DNA of 64,000 bases from Chrysoporthe austroafricana (taxonomy: Eukaryota > Ascomycota > Sordariomycetes > Diaporthales > Cryphonectriaceae): NCBI GenBank assembly GCA_001051155.2, contig JYIP02000002.1, forward strand, positions 4,562,315-4,626,314. The letters are read 5' to 3'. The position numbers were made by a program, and so were the translations under genes. Of this stretch, positions 1-11,244 are shown piece by piece. The notes under the pieces are model-generated. The model did no database searches. It was not told the origin of the DNA and saw only the letters and a list, made by a program, of their open reading frames with translations. The first letter of the stretch is position 1; every line of letters begins with the position of its first letter.

Positions 1-3000
1 TCACCTTCTGCGTTTCCTCGTCCATGTCTAAGAACCTCTCAAGCAGCTCGCCGTCGAGGAACCGGAAAGGCGCCTCGGCCTCTCTCTCTGCATTCCTGAA
101 GGACCTATATTTCTCGAACTTGAGCTCGCCCGCGGTCTGGAGAGCCTCTGCCATCTTTGACTGGAAGCGCAAGAGCAGATCCTGGGCGTGTGATGCCACC
201 GTGCCAAAAAGATAGATGGCGCCTTCGACCTGACGGCAGATATTTGTTAGCCCATACATCAAGGAAGATAGGCGCTCGTAGCTTGTCTGCTCACCGTTCC
301 GATGAATGCCTTTGGTATGATCATGGCATTCGGACCCGTCTCGACGGCCACCTTCCGTATACAGTTCACCATCTCGCCCAGGTTCAGCTCGCTGATCGTC
401 TCCATCCTCCTCTGGTCTTCCAGCGTGGGGTCATCAGGGTTCCGCCTCAATACCAACAGATTCCCCTGCGCATCCGCTACCAACCATGACTGGCCTTCGA
501 TGTGACAAACAGCAGTAGTCCAAGCAGACTGGTAATGTCGCGCCACTTCCATTAAAGCCGCAGGCTTGCCGTCCTTGGCAGGGAAGTATTCAACGAGTGC
601 GATTGACTTCATGAGATCTCCTATCGCGATAATATTTCCTTCCACCGCAAGGTCCACAGGGTATGTGGAAGGCCTGTACGACACTAGCCTGTTGAACGAG
701 CCTGATGTTGAGGACTCCTCGACATACTTGCCCAACACTACGCTCTTAGTCAGTGAGACGACAATGATGTCCTCATCCATCACCGCTAGGCACCGACAAG
801 ACCCCTTAAACTTGTGACTCGCCAGGAGGTAAGGATTCCTGTCGCTGTCAACCCCGAGGACCAGGAGGCGGCCCTTTGTCTCATCGGTTCGTGAAGCGGC
901 GTCTTCCTCGGCCATGAAGCTCGTGCCGACAAGGAACCGCTCTGCTAGATTGCCATAAGAGTCTGGTAGTGTTGCACGTATCACACACTCAACCAGCTCA
1001 GGGGATGAGGACTGCTCCAGCGGGAAGGGCTTCCCGACCTTGCCGAAGATGACCTCATCGACAAGCTTGAATGAGCTTGTGATGACCTCCTCGCCCTGCG
1101 ATATTTCCCGCTTAATACAGCCGAGACCGAAGACCCGCTCACTTGGCGAGTAAGCGATCCTTCGTACCGTCTCGCCCATTTCCAATGGTCGTACGTGTGT
1201 CCGCCTTTCGTTATCGATCTTGGAAATCTTGATCGTTGACTCAGTCGCCACGACCACTGAGTCAGGGTATGCCTCCGTGTCAAAATTACAGACGTAAGTT
1301 GCGTCCTCTGCTGTCACCGCCGAGTACACGATTCTGCCTTCTGAGCCATAGATAAGACTGGGATTCTCCGTCGTCGCGAAGATATTTGTGAGACCGTCAG
1401 GGCAAGGTAGTAAATGGAAACGCGCTTGCTGTGTGCCCAGTATTACGCTCTTGCGCCCGCTCAATGAGAGATCTGGCGACACGCTGAAGGTGACAACATT
1501 CCCATCTTCCATGGAAACAAAAAGTGTCGGGCCTCCCACACTCTGAGGCAGAGTTTGCACCAAGGCAATGTCTCGAGGTATTGAAGAGTTATCGTCTGTC
1601 TTCCTCAGGGTTTCACCTTTCCGAGGTTCTAGCGTTGCGATGTCAACGATTGAGATGTTGCCGGAGGAGAAGAACCCGACAACTCCAGCATCGAGTAGAT
1701 GAGGCGAAGCGTGGACACAAGCTACCTGGTCCTTGTTTCCAAAGTCCTTGCTTGATGAGATCGCCAAGTCTTTCTCGATGTCGAGAGATATGAGCATCTT
1801 GCCGTCCACAGACAGCAGAACCCATTTCGAATTGGCGGAGGCTGCGGTGATGGTCTCGCCGGGAGGGCCCCAAGTGGTGACAGTCATGGCATTTTCCGTA
1901 TCCATGAGGATCGCCGCGGCTGTTGTGACCTGCAGTCGCCGACTGTTCGGCAGGTCGACCGCCAACAGAGTCTGATGCTCAAGAGAGAGCCCCTCAAAGG
2001 CCTCCACCTCTTCAACTTCACCAGCCGCGTCAAACCTAAAGACTCTTGTTTCCGTCAGAAATGACACAGCGAGAGTGTCAACCTTTGCCGAACCATACGA
2101 CTTGAGCGAGTACAATCCCCTCACATCCTGCAGGTCGGCAAGAATGCCGACATCTTCAAGGCCCACGCCGCTCCGCACGCTTCTCAGACTCCCGTCTTTA
2201 TGTATACCGCTGCCCGTCACAACGCGAGCCTGGCCCGACGAGTAGGCATTGCCAAGCTGGCTATCCCCTTCCCTGTTGCCCATATCCATGACGGCAAAAT
2301 CAAGGACCGGAGCGACATTGTGCAGTACTTGCGTCAGCCGCAGGTACTGAGCAGGATCGTCACCGAAGTCGACCATCCAGAGCTGCGAATCTCCATAATG
2401 CGACCCAACGAACAGCATATCGTTCATATAGACCAGACAACTTGCCCGGGAGGTCTTCCCGAGGTACGCAGTCTCCATGCCCTGGACCACCACGCCGTCG
2501 GTATGTATCGTGAGCAGGTACATCCGGCCATAGTCGTCTGCCAGGAAGTAATGCCTCTCGTCGTACTCGGCCCAGGCTACGAAGATGGAGGCTTCCTTTA
2601 GGGGCGCCTCCACAACGGCCTGTGTCGTATCGTCGACATATGTGAGGCGAGTCTCGCCGACGACAATGATACCGCCAAGGAACGCCCTGTCGTCTGCAGC
2701 TCGGAAGTTGTGCCTCTTCTCCTCCTCGACCTTGCGGACTGGTATGAGCAGCGCCGCGCCGGCATCCGCTATGTCGAGGGATATCTCCCTGTCCTTGTTA
2801 GGGTCGAAGCGCGACGCCTGGGTATCTTTGTCATCGGCTGTGAGGCGGTAGGTGGCGAGCTTCGAGTCGGGGACGTCGGACCTCGACTGGTAGAGGAGGG
2901 CGATCTTCGGGTGACCCGTCTCGGAGTAGAGGAAGGTGCTGGCCTTGATGAAGAGCTCAGACAGCCGGACCGAGTCGGTCCACTCGAGCTCATTTGCCTT

Positions 3001-3513
3001 GGTCCTGCGCGGCGGTAACCTCAGCACGGAGAGCACCCCTTCCCACAAGTGCATGGCCATAAACCTGCCGGTCGGATCCACGATGGCCCTGTTCTGGCTC
3101 TGAGAGTCGCGCATGTATTTCTCCGCCGCATCCTCGAAAGACTGCGCCGTCCTCAGCTGCTTGTTGTCGTGGTCCCAGACCAAGGTGAAGTACTGTGACC
3201 TGTCGGTGCCGACGAAGAGGAGCTCCGTGGGGGTGTCCTTGGGCCGTAGCCTCTGGATAATGGAGATCGTGCCATTGATGACCTTTGAATGCCGCAGCAC
3301 CAACTGGTGGTTCTCAGCGAGGTGGTATATCTCGAGCCGGTTCGCCTTGCTGTGAGGGAAGAGGCCGTCAGCGCCAGCGACAAGAACAAGAGGGAGTTGG
3401 GCTGCCAGCCGGCCTTACGCAACTACTAGACTCTCTTCCTCTTCATCGAACAGCTTGATCCGAAGAGCATGGCGGATGCTACTCGGCCGGTGGATGGGCG
3501 CAATGTACGCCAT
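1..3513 (-). CDS. ddb1: DDB1-like UV-damaged DNA-binding protein 1, 3' end cut by window edge
   Basis: Large beta-propeller adaptor of the CUL4 ubiquitin ligase, which binds damaged DNA with DDB2-type partners and recruits DCAF substrate receptors; it acts in the nucleus. Three exons are visible: 3513-3419, 3349-295 and 229 to the edge, with introns of 69 and 65 bp. The start at 3513 gives MAYIAPIHRPSSIRHAL, the conserved DDB1 N-terminus, which the long open frame starting at 3303 lacks. About 1126 residues are present. They carry the repeated WD-like strands of the MMS1/RSE1/CPSF-A fold and the CPSF-A C-terminal region, including PKAFIGTVEGAIYLFGTV across the second intron and RFLDGELLERFLDMDEE near the edge. 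The last bases fit a GTGA donor, so a short final exon probably lies outside. RSE1 and CPSF160 are paralogues, but the N-terminal and FLDGELLE segments favour DDB1. Confidence 0.93.
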
Positions 3514-4925
3514 TGTTTTGAAGAAAACTCAAGAAGGGAGACAAGAGAAGAGGAAAAGTGCTACAGAAGGAAGAGGCCGTGGGGAGCGGACGAGGTCGAA
3601 CTGTCCATGACGGCGCTCGTTTGGGAGTTTCGGCGATATGGTACTCGGCACTTTGGTTACAGGTCGCCGACTTTCTCGTACCTAAGCCAAGCTCCAAAGT
3701 CCGTCAATCGCGGGGTAAACAGGCACTACGGCGCTGCACCACCGCTGCAGCTCCACAACGCGACGATGGCGCGTCATACCCGTGGAGCCGTGACGCCGCA
3801 GCCGTCCCTCCTCCCAATAGCCATAAAAATAAGATGAGGAAGCAAGAAGACCGAATTAATAGGTTCTTACTGCTAACGAAAAATATGTCGGCGGGGTTCC
3901 CTCTTGACTTTGTCCTCACTTCACCAGATCCCGGTAGGCATGATCCTCCAGTCCAGTTTCTACTTATTCGAGCGATTGATGATAATTACCTTCGCATTTC
4001 CTTAGTGTCAGGCGTGACCACAACCCTGAAGACCACGACAGTATACTACATTAGCTACCTTACTAACGCTTGGTTAAAGAACAAGGACGAGAAAAAAGGG
4101 ATGAAGAAAAAAGAAGAAAAAAAGAAAGAAAAGGGAAAGAAAGAAACGAAAATCCAACCCAAGGTGATAAAACTCTGAGCCGCCTCTCGAAGCCAGGAGA
4201 TTTAAACAGGATGTTCCTGTGCACGATAGGGCCGAGTTGCCAACCGCGGAATCCAGAAAGGACACTACGGCCCTTGAGAGCTGAACTTTTGAGATCAAGT
4301 TTCCTAGGAAAACTGGAGATGTAGGTGAGGAGAGAACGGTCTACGACGGCACGTTGAGCACCTGTGGCGGGCCACACCCATCGACATATCATAGTCTGCA
4401 TTGCAAAGGACCTCGCGTTCACCTACCTGCTCACTCCTCGTGAAAAGAGCTAGATGGTCTGAAATCCGAGAACCCTATCTCGACGGTCCATAATACGGGG
4501 GTTAACCCAGGCTGCCGGCGTCACTGTCGGCCACCACCGCCTCGATGCGGGAACGGAGCCTCAAGTGAGGGCCAGCAGCATTCTTGGGACAGCAAGCGGG
4601 AGCCGACTTGGGACCCTATCGAGCACTCTGCTCTACCAGTTGCGGTCGACCGGGTCTTCTCCCCACGCCAAGTCTCTGGGAGACGGGACGAGGTGTTCCG
4701 GATAGGGGTTCAAATATATTATCCGGAGCTCTTTGATGGATCTTCGAGGCCTGGCATCCTGGTAACCTGTGGTTAGCGTGCTCTCTCCAGCCTGAGAAGG
4801 ATATTGTGGTTGCATTTTTGGAATTATCAACATATTGCGCACCGCTGGCGAGTCGCGGCGTTCTGCCGCGTGATGGGTGCGTCTAGACATGGACCAGCAG
4901 AACCACAGCGTGGGGGCTCATATCT

Positions 4926-4953
4926 CTCCTTGAAGCTCATAACATTCAAGGAG
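4926..4953. promoter_or_regulatory. Perfect 9-bp inverted repeat upstream of the AA9 gene
   Basis: CTCCTTGAA (4926-4934) and its exact reverse complement TTCAAGGAG (4945-4953) are separated by 10 bases. The repeat ends 11 bases before the TATA-like box and about 107 bases before the AA9 start codon, a typical position for a dimeric-regulator site. The role is inferred only from position and symmetry. Confidence 0.4.
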
Positions 4954-4964
4954 CTCTCTGTGTC

Positions 4965-4972
4965 TTTATATT
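4965..4972 (+). promoter_or_regulatory. TATA-like box of the AA9 gene
   Basis: TTTATATT lies about 90 bases upstream of the ATG at 5060, the usual distance for a fungal TATA element with a short leader. Confidence 0.45.
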
Positions 4973-5059
4973 AACAGAGAATTCCCCCGGATATGTCTGC
5001 TCAACCAGTGCTTGAGACGGGTGCCGAAGAATACGAAACCATCCCGAAGAAATAACACC

Positions 5060-6073
5060 ATGAAACTCCCAGCCCTCCTCGCCGGCGCTTCCCTGGCCTC
5101 GGCCCACACGATCTTCGTACAGCTCGAGACCGGCGGGAAGACCTACCCCGTCAGCGATGGTGTCCGCACCGAGAGCTACGACGGGCCCATCCAGGACGTG
5201 ACGTTCGACAGCCTCGCGTGCAACGGCGCGCCCAACGGGACGCCCGCCTCGACGGCCACCATCCTTAACGTGACCGCCGGCTCGACCGTCAACGCCGTCT
5301 GGAGGCACACCCTGACGTCCGGGGCCGACGACGTCATGGACGCGAGCCACAAGGGCCCGACGCTGGCGTACCTGAAGAAGGTAGATGATGCGTTGACGGA
5401 CACGGGGGTCGGCGGTGGTTGGTGTGTTTGCCTCCTTCATCCAGACTGATATCGATCCGGGCTCCTCACCGCAGCCCGTGCTCGGCTTTGTATCCATCTA
5501 CTACTGCGCAAAGACAAGACTGACGCAATAGGCAGGTTCAAGATCCAGGAGGACGGGTACAACAGCGGGGACTGGGGCACGTCCAAGGTCATCAACAACG
5601 CGGGCCTGCAGCCCATTACTATTCCGGCGTGCATCGAGCCTGGCCAATACCTCTTGCGTGCCGAGATGATCGCCCTGCACGCGGCGTCTCAGTCTGGAGG
5701 CGCCCAGTTGTACATGGAGTATGTTTTGACCAAGGCAAGCTGGATCCTGTTGGCCATCTGCTGACAAGCCTCTTCAGATGCGCCCAGATCAACGTCGTGG
5801 GAGGTACGGGATCAGCCTCGCCAGCAACCTACAGCATCCCTGGTATCTACAAGGCATGTGCTCATACCACACTTCACGACCCCGTGATCCTCTCCCTAGG
5901 GCAATTGTCACTGATATATTCCCTACAGGCCGACGATCCCGGTCTGCTCATCAACATCTACTCGATGTGAGTCTGCTTCGCTTTCATGAGCATTCGCTGT
6001 CACTAATGCTCTCGCCTACAGGACGTCGACCTCAACGTACACCATCCCAGGTCCAGCTCTCTTCTCCTGCTAA
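5060..6073 (+). CDS. AA9 lytic polysaccharide monooxygenase, secreted
   Basis: Copper enzyme that cleaves cellulose or other beta-glucans oxidatively outside the cell. Five exons: 5060-5421, 5536-5718, 5778-5853, 5929-5966, 6022-6073, giving 236 residues. A 15-residue signal peptide ends in LASA and is followed by His16, which becomes the N-terminal copper-brace histidine of the mature enzyme. The second copper histidine is His97 in DASHKGP, and the axial Tyr180 with partner Gln178 lies in GAQLYMECAQI. The C-terminus [12 protein letters not shown] matches the AA9 ending, so there is no CBM1 or linker. Intron 3 (5854-5928) begins GC rather than GT; it is 75 bp and stop-free, but removing it restores the family motif [14 protein letters not shown]. 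The start at 5060 is chosen because it begins the signal peptide; an in-frame ATG at 5012 would add a charged stretch before it. Confidence 0.92.
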
Positions 6074-6466
6074 GTCGCGTCCCTTGTTCTCGGCCACTTT
6101 CAGTCGACTTTGCTGCGGCTGTGGCAGCGCGTGGGCTTCCGCGCACCTGGCCACAGGGTGGGTTTGGGATGTAGTGGGCGGGCGGAACGTGCGTGCGATA
6201 TCCTCGAGTAGGCGCTCAACGACAATTCAGTATCGCGCGTAACGTATGGGGATGGGAAGTATCACACATGGTATGTTCACGACGAAAGACTACGCAAAAT
6301 TTTGGTCCAGAAGCCCCAAATGAGCCAATACGATTTCATTTCCGCTTATTAGAGATAGTGCCCAACCATCGTTTGCCACCCGCCAAGATATTATACCAGA
6401 TTATCTCCAGCTCGCCAGCGTACATATCAGAAAACATCCCACCCAGAACTGCTTTGTTTTGCCACA
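6074..6466. other. Intergenic, convergent 3' ends of the AA9 and PLD-like genes
   Basis: Contains the two 3' flanks. No gene or strong repeat seen. Confidence 0.6.
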
Positions 6467-8942
6467 CTAGAATCCGCCAACACCCTGCACCCTCTTAATA
6501 GCGCCTGTGATCCCCTTCGCCCATGAAAACCGCCCCGGGTCTACACCGATCGCCCCGTCCGCCATGTTGCCGTCCTTGTCCGTCCAGACCCCCGTCTCCT
6601 TATTCAGCGCACCATAGATGTGCGTGTTCTGGTTCCTCCGGAGTCCATCGATCCACGCGCGACATACCTGCTCGCTCTCCAACAGCACATTGATCTCCTG
6701 GCTGTGGAACCAGGACTGCGTGTCCTGGTTGCCGTTGCCCTGGATCCCGATCCGCTCGTCCACGATCATCAGCTTGATGTGGCAGCTGCGCTTCTTCTTT
6801 TCCTGTATGATCGGCTTCGTCTGATCCTTCGCGACGTACCAGAAGTAGTGCAGACGCTCCTTGGCGGGCCCGGAAAGCGACGTGTAAATCTTGTGCGCGA
6901 TCATGTCGTTGTGCCCGCCCTGCATCGGCAGCAGCTCGCCCGCGTCGTTGTATCCCAGGCAGATGTAGCAGTAAACATCGATGCCGCGCTCACAGGCGGC
7001 GATGATCTCAGGGACAAGCGGCTCGGCGTTCAGGGTTGGGGACTGGATGAAGACGTTCTTCTTGGCGTTGCGCAGCGCCGAGAGCCAGGCTGCATTCTGA
7101 GGCATGGAGACGGATTTATGATTTGGCGGGCCATACGGCGCGCGATTGACCATTGCGATAGGGAAGGGCTCGTGGACGGTATGTGGGATGTATGGTGTCA
7201 TCTCGTCCTCGGGAGCACACTCAGGCGCATCAGGAGGGAACCCAACATTGATGGTGTGATTGAGGGTGCGATTCACAGCTTGGAGCGTCGTCTCTCCATC
7301 TTTTGCGGACACTGATGCCTGCACGCGAAGGACCTCGCCGGCAATGTCGTCGTCATAGTGCTGGTCGTCGGTGGTAAGCTGCGGCAGGGCATTGGCGGTC
7401 TCTGTGGGCAACGGTGCATGCTGCCCGGGCTGTTGGCCAGAGTTCAAGAAGTCCGCAGTGTTCTGGTCCGGTCCATTGGGCGTATTCGAAGCCTGAGCTT
7501 GTCCAGTGACCTGTTGCGCCCTGTCTGTAGATCCACTTTGCGGACCTGGCACGACACTTTCGGTAGTAGATGGGCCTGTGACTACGTCGGCACGTTGCGT
7601 ATCATCGCTCTGAAGCTGATGTTGACTGGCATCGACATGTCCAGGCTGTTGTCCATTGCGGCCATAATCGTAGGCCGTCCGCTGCTGCATCTTGGCTGGA
7701 TCGACCACTGCATTATGGCCACGAATCGAGCCATTGGGACCGAAGACGCCAGCATGTGACTCATTGAAGCAGGAGAGACCACCCTGAGAGGCAGGAGAGT
7801 TATGACTTGGCAGCGGGGGCTCGAGGTCCTTGTGCCAGGAAATCAGAGCCATGTCGTACATCGAATCCACAATTGGTCCCTCCATGTGCACCATCATCTC
7901 TAGGTTGTCGTTGTCCTGGATGTTATTGCTCTGAAGAATTGCGATCTTCCTGTCAACGATCATGTACTTGCAATGAAACGTTCCAAGAAGAGGATGGTGG
8001 TAGTTCATGACCTGCAAGTCGATGTTGGGAATTTCGTGCGGCGCCGGGATCTTGACCTTGGGTCCTGTGAACTCTTTCTCCGAGACGATGTAGTGAGGCT
8101 CAACCAGCTGCTTAGGGCTGCCCCGATCATAGATCAGCTTGAAGACGATTTTGGTGCCCCTCTCGCCAGCCCGACGCGACAGCTCCCTCATGGCGTCGGT
8201 GATGAACTTGGACGCCGTGCTATTTGCCCAGTAATTTGTAGCGAGAAAAACTTCCCTCTCGGCCCGCACGATGCAGTTGGCCATGTGCCTCATGATATCA
8301 GGGATACTAATACGCAATGAGTATTAATGTTAAAGCCTCCGGGCCGGGGAGACTTACGTCGAGATGACTGTCAAGGGCAAAACACCACAGCTACCCATCA
8401 GAGACGGACTCACAACCCCGTGAGCCGGATTTCCCTTGAGAGACATAATCGCATCATGGTAAATCTGCCACTGTGAGTTGTGTGATCTGAGCTCGCCGCG
8501 AAAAGAGACACACCTTCAGGAACAATTCGCTCGGCTGAATCAGACCCCAGTGTCCACACTCCGCAGCTCTCTCCAGGTGATCGCTGCGGTCATACTTATC
8601 CGCACGATTGCTAGAGTGATGGCCGTACAATTCCTTCCACGCCTTGCCGGGGCTCACCGAGGGATCCTTCACCAACACAGACGAGACGCTCTCGGGAGAG
8701 ATGAACAGCTTGTACATCTCATCGCTGATCGGCCCGTTGAACACCAGCCCCTCCTTAGCGTCATGCTCCGTCGCTTCTCCGGACATCTTCTCTCCAGTCA
8801 TCTTTTCGCTGCTGTTGTCTTTGAGATCTTTTCTCTGCCGCGGAGTAGTGATCGCTCTGTAAGGCAACTCGACGAGTGTCTGATATACGACACTGCCTAG
8901 GTTCGAAGCTGACTTGCCGTTGGCGTTGAGATCTGGAGTCAT
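6467..8942 (-). CDS. Phospholipase D-like protein with two HKD motifs
   Basis: PLD-superfamily phosphodiesterase or phosphatidyltransferase acting on phospholipids, resembling fungal cardiolipin/phosphatidylserine synthase-like proteins. Three exons: 8942-8514, 8470-8358, 8306-6467, totalling 793 residues, with introns of 43 and 51 bp. The first HKD is HCKYMIVDRK with His292, Lys294 and Asp299. The second is HIKLMIVDER with His690, Lys692 and Asp697, followed by GNGNQDTQSW. Between the two halves lies a low-complexity Gln/Ser/Thr-rich insert at about residues 350-510. No signal peptide or clear membrane segment is seen, so it is likely cytosolic or peripheral. The start at 8942 is the first ATG of the exon that splices in frame into the N-terminal PLD half. 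The substrate cannot be told from sequence. Confidence 0.88.
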
Positions 8943-9810
8943 GTTGGGTGACGACAGCGCTCTGCGCCTAGCTGGTGGGGTTCCTTATGTAGGTACGGAG
9001 AAAAGGTGGGCTGCCCTTGCATGCAGGTTTGACCGTGGTGGGTGCTGACGCAGTGAGTAGTATCCACTTCCTGGAGGCGAAGGCAAGCCACAGCCACAGC
9101 TTCTTGACGACTCAGTTCGTATAGGGCCGATACTGAGGTCCAGAGGGATAGATCCGCAGGGTCCCAGGCCAAGCTTTTGCCAAGATTGGCGGCTCAGGAC
9201 ACGTTTGATCGGGTGACGACGTCAGTGCGATGCTTATCCTTGACCAAATCCGGGGTAGTCTTCGATTTTGTGGTTCACTAGGTGTGCCACGAACAGGTCA
9301 GAGGGAAGACGTGGTGGCTGAAAGAGAAGGCATCGTTCTGCAGAGTCTGTATGCATGAGTGCCTTGTTTGAGCCTGTTCCGCGTCGGGTCATCAGCGCCT
9401 CAGGGCGTGACGTCACGGGCAGCGCGGCGCAGCCCAGGCTCAACGTTGGAGCTAATATCTCGCCATACTCAAAGCAGCCGGCTGAGATTCCAAAGTCAAA
9501 TATGGCGTAAGTTAAACATAGATTAAGCCCAAGGTTTCGACCACAATAAGGTACTACCTGACAGCTAGCCGCTTTCAACGAATTTCGACTACACGGCTTC
9601 GCTTGTGACCAACCTTGTAACGCATGAAGGGGCGTCTACTATGGCACCCTAAAGCTCTACTCGCCTGGATACAAAGAAGTCTAAAAGCTGCTGACGATCT
9701 AGGTTCATCACATCAAGGTGACGATCAATCAGAATGCACAGAATACCGAGGTCATCCCCAAGAATGTGAGGATTCTGTGTTCCCTCCCTGCAACTCGCTA
9801 GATACTGTTC
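8943..9810. other. Intergenic, PLD-like promoter and aminopeptidase 3' flank
   Basis: No coding exon supported. Short open frames on the minus strand lack splice or homology support. Confidence 0.55.
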
Positions 9811-11244
9811 CTACAGCTCGTCCACTGCACCGCCGCTCTTAAGCGTCGCGAAGTTGGTGAAACCGAGCTCGTACTGAGAACCGTGGGGTTAGCTTCTTGA
9901 GGTGCTGGCGAGGGAATCTGAACAAGGCCACTTACTGCAAAGGCTAGGGTCATCTTGGCATGCTGGAGCATGTGGTCGAACGAGAGATATTGCAGCGTAT
10001 CGTCGGTTGAGTGGATGTGGTCATCACTATCCTCGAAAGCCGACTCGATGACAAATGCCGATGGATAGCCAGCCTTGGAGGCAGATGCGTGGTCGCTACA
10101 AGCGTACCCACACTTAGTCTCAACAAAGGGGATATCGCAGTACTCAGTGATGATCTTCTTGATGAAGTCGGTGAGCTTCTTGTCGACGTAGTCGACAATC
10201 ACACCGACACTCTCCGGCTTGCCTGCATCAAGAGTGCGCTGAACGAAGCCAGTCATGTCTTGTTGCAGCATAGCCTTGACGTCTCGGTCGTTCCGCCCAT
10301 ATTCCGAGAAGATGGCCTGGCTTCCCAGGAGGCCGCCTTCTTCGGCCGAGTACCAGTGGAACTCCTACAACTAATCTGTCAGGCACCCCGAGAGGAACTA
10401 GCGTTCAAAGGCGGGGTTTCACGTACGACTGTGTTCTCCAGCTCTCCGTTCTGGACCGCCTCCGAACTCAGGAACACCCGGAACGCCTCTAGGATTGTAA
10501 CAGTTCCGCTTCCATCGTCGTCCGCACCCGGCGCAGCAAGAATCGATGGCAACCAGAGATTGATCGAGTCCTGGTGGGCGCCAATTACGACCGTAGAATT
10601 GGTCTGGCCAGGAATCGTCGCGATGATGGATGACTGCTGCCAACTATGCGGAAATGCCTCTGCGTAGATACCCTCCGCGCCAGAGTCACTGATGATGCCC
10701 TGGATCTGCTCCAGCAGCCACTCGGAGGACTGTTTCCCATAATCCGACTTGTAGTACCTCGTGTGGAAGGATGAGAACTTCTCGAGGTTGTCGTGCATGT
10801 TTGTCTTCGATAGGTTCCTGAGGAGGGGTTTGACTTCGTCTTGGAAGGCAGCCTTGGAAGGAAAGACGACATTCGCACGGGCAGCGACGCGAGACGAGCC
10901 GAGATCTTGAGTTTCGGTAATGTCCATGAAGCGCTGGCCGTTCTATCGAAAGGGTAATTAGTATTCAGGCCGGTATTCCCATCGCGATGATCGTAGTCTT
11001 CTTCAATACACCATCAGCTGTCATCGAGGAGCAGGATAGAACGTACACGCCTCAGCTCCCACTTCTCCTCCTCCGAGACCCATCGTGTGTCGCCCGGCGC
11101 CAACTCGATGAGGTACCGCTCGGCCGCCTCGGCCCAGACGCCATCGGGGTAGAGTTGCACATTGTCGCCTTCGGTCGGTTCGACGAAGCGGCCTGCGACG
11201 GCTGGCGCCAACAATGCGACGACGGATGACTTGGCGAACTTCAT
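9811..11244 (-). CDS. Secreted leucine aminopeptidase, M28E family (LAP1-like)
   Basis: Two-zinc exopeptidase releasing N-terminal residues from peptides, secreted for nitrogen scavenging. Four exons: 11244-11047, 10942-10427, 10364-9936, 9873-9811, making 401 residues, close to the usual LAP1 length of about 390. A signal peptide ([18 protein letters not shown]) is followed by a propeptide-like region. Metal and catalytic positions are visible in order: His189 in GAHQDS, the Asp pair in PGADDDGSG (about 207), the Glu pair in YSAEEGG (246-247), Asp274 in QQDMTG and the His of DDHIHSTDD near the end. Cysteines around KCGYACSDH match the disulfide of the family. All introns fall in phase 0. Two GATA sites lie 79-97 bases upstream of the start, consistent with nitrogen control by an AreA-type factor. 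Confidence 0.93.

Larger units (their letters stand above)
3514..5059. other. Intergenic, divergent promoter region of ddb1 and the AA9 gene
   Basis: No convincing coding exon on either strand. It holds a purine-rich A/G tract at about 4085-4150 and, near its right end, an inverted repeat and TATA-like box listed separately. A tRNA-like string near 4640 was examined and rejected. Confidence 0.6.

Noticed and set aside
4601..4680. Minus-strand GGTAGAGCAG string resembling a tRNA D-arm
   Set aside because: No matching anticodon stem, no correctly spaced TTCGA arm and no acceptor pairing.
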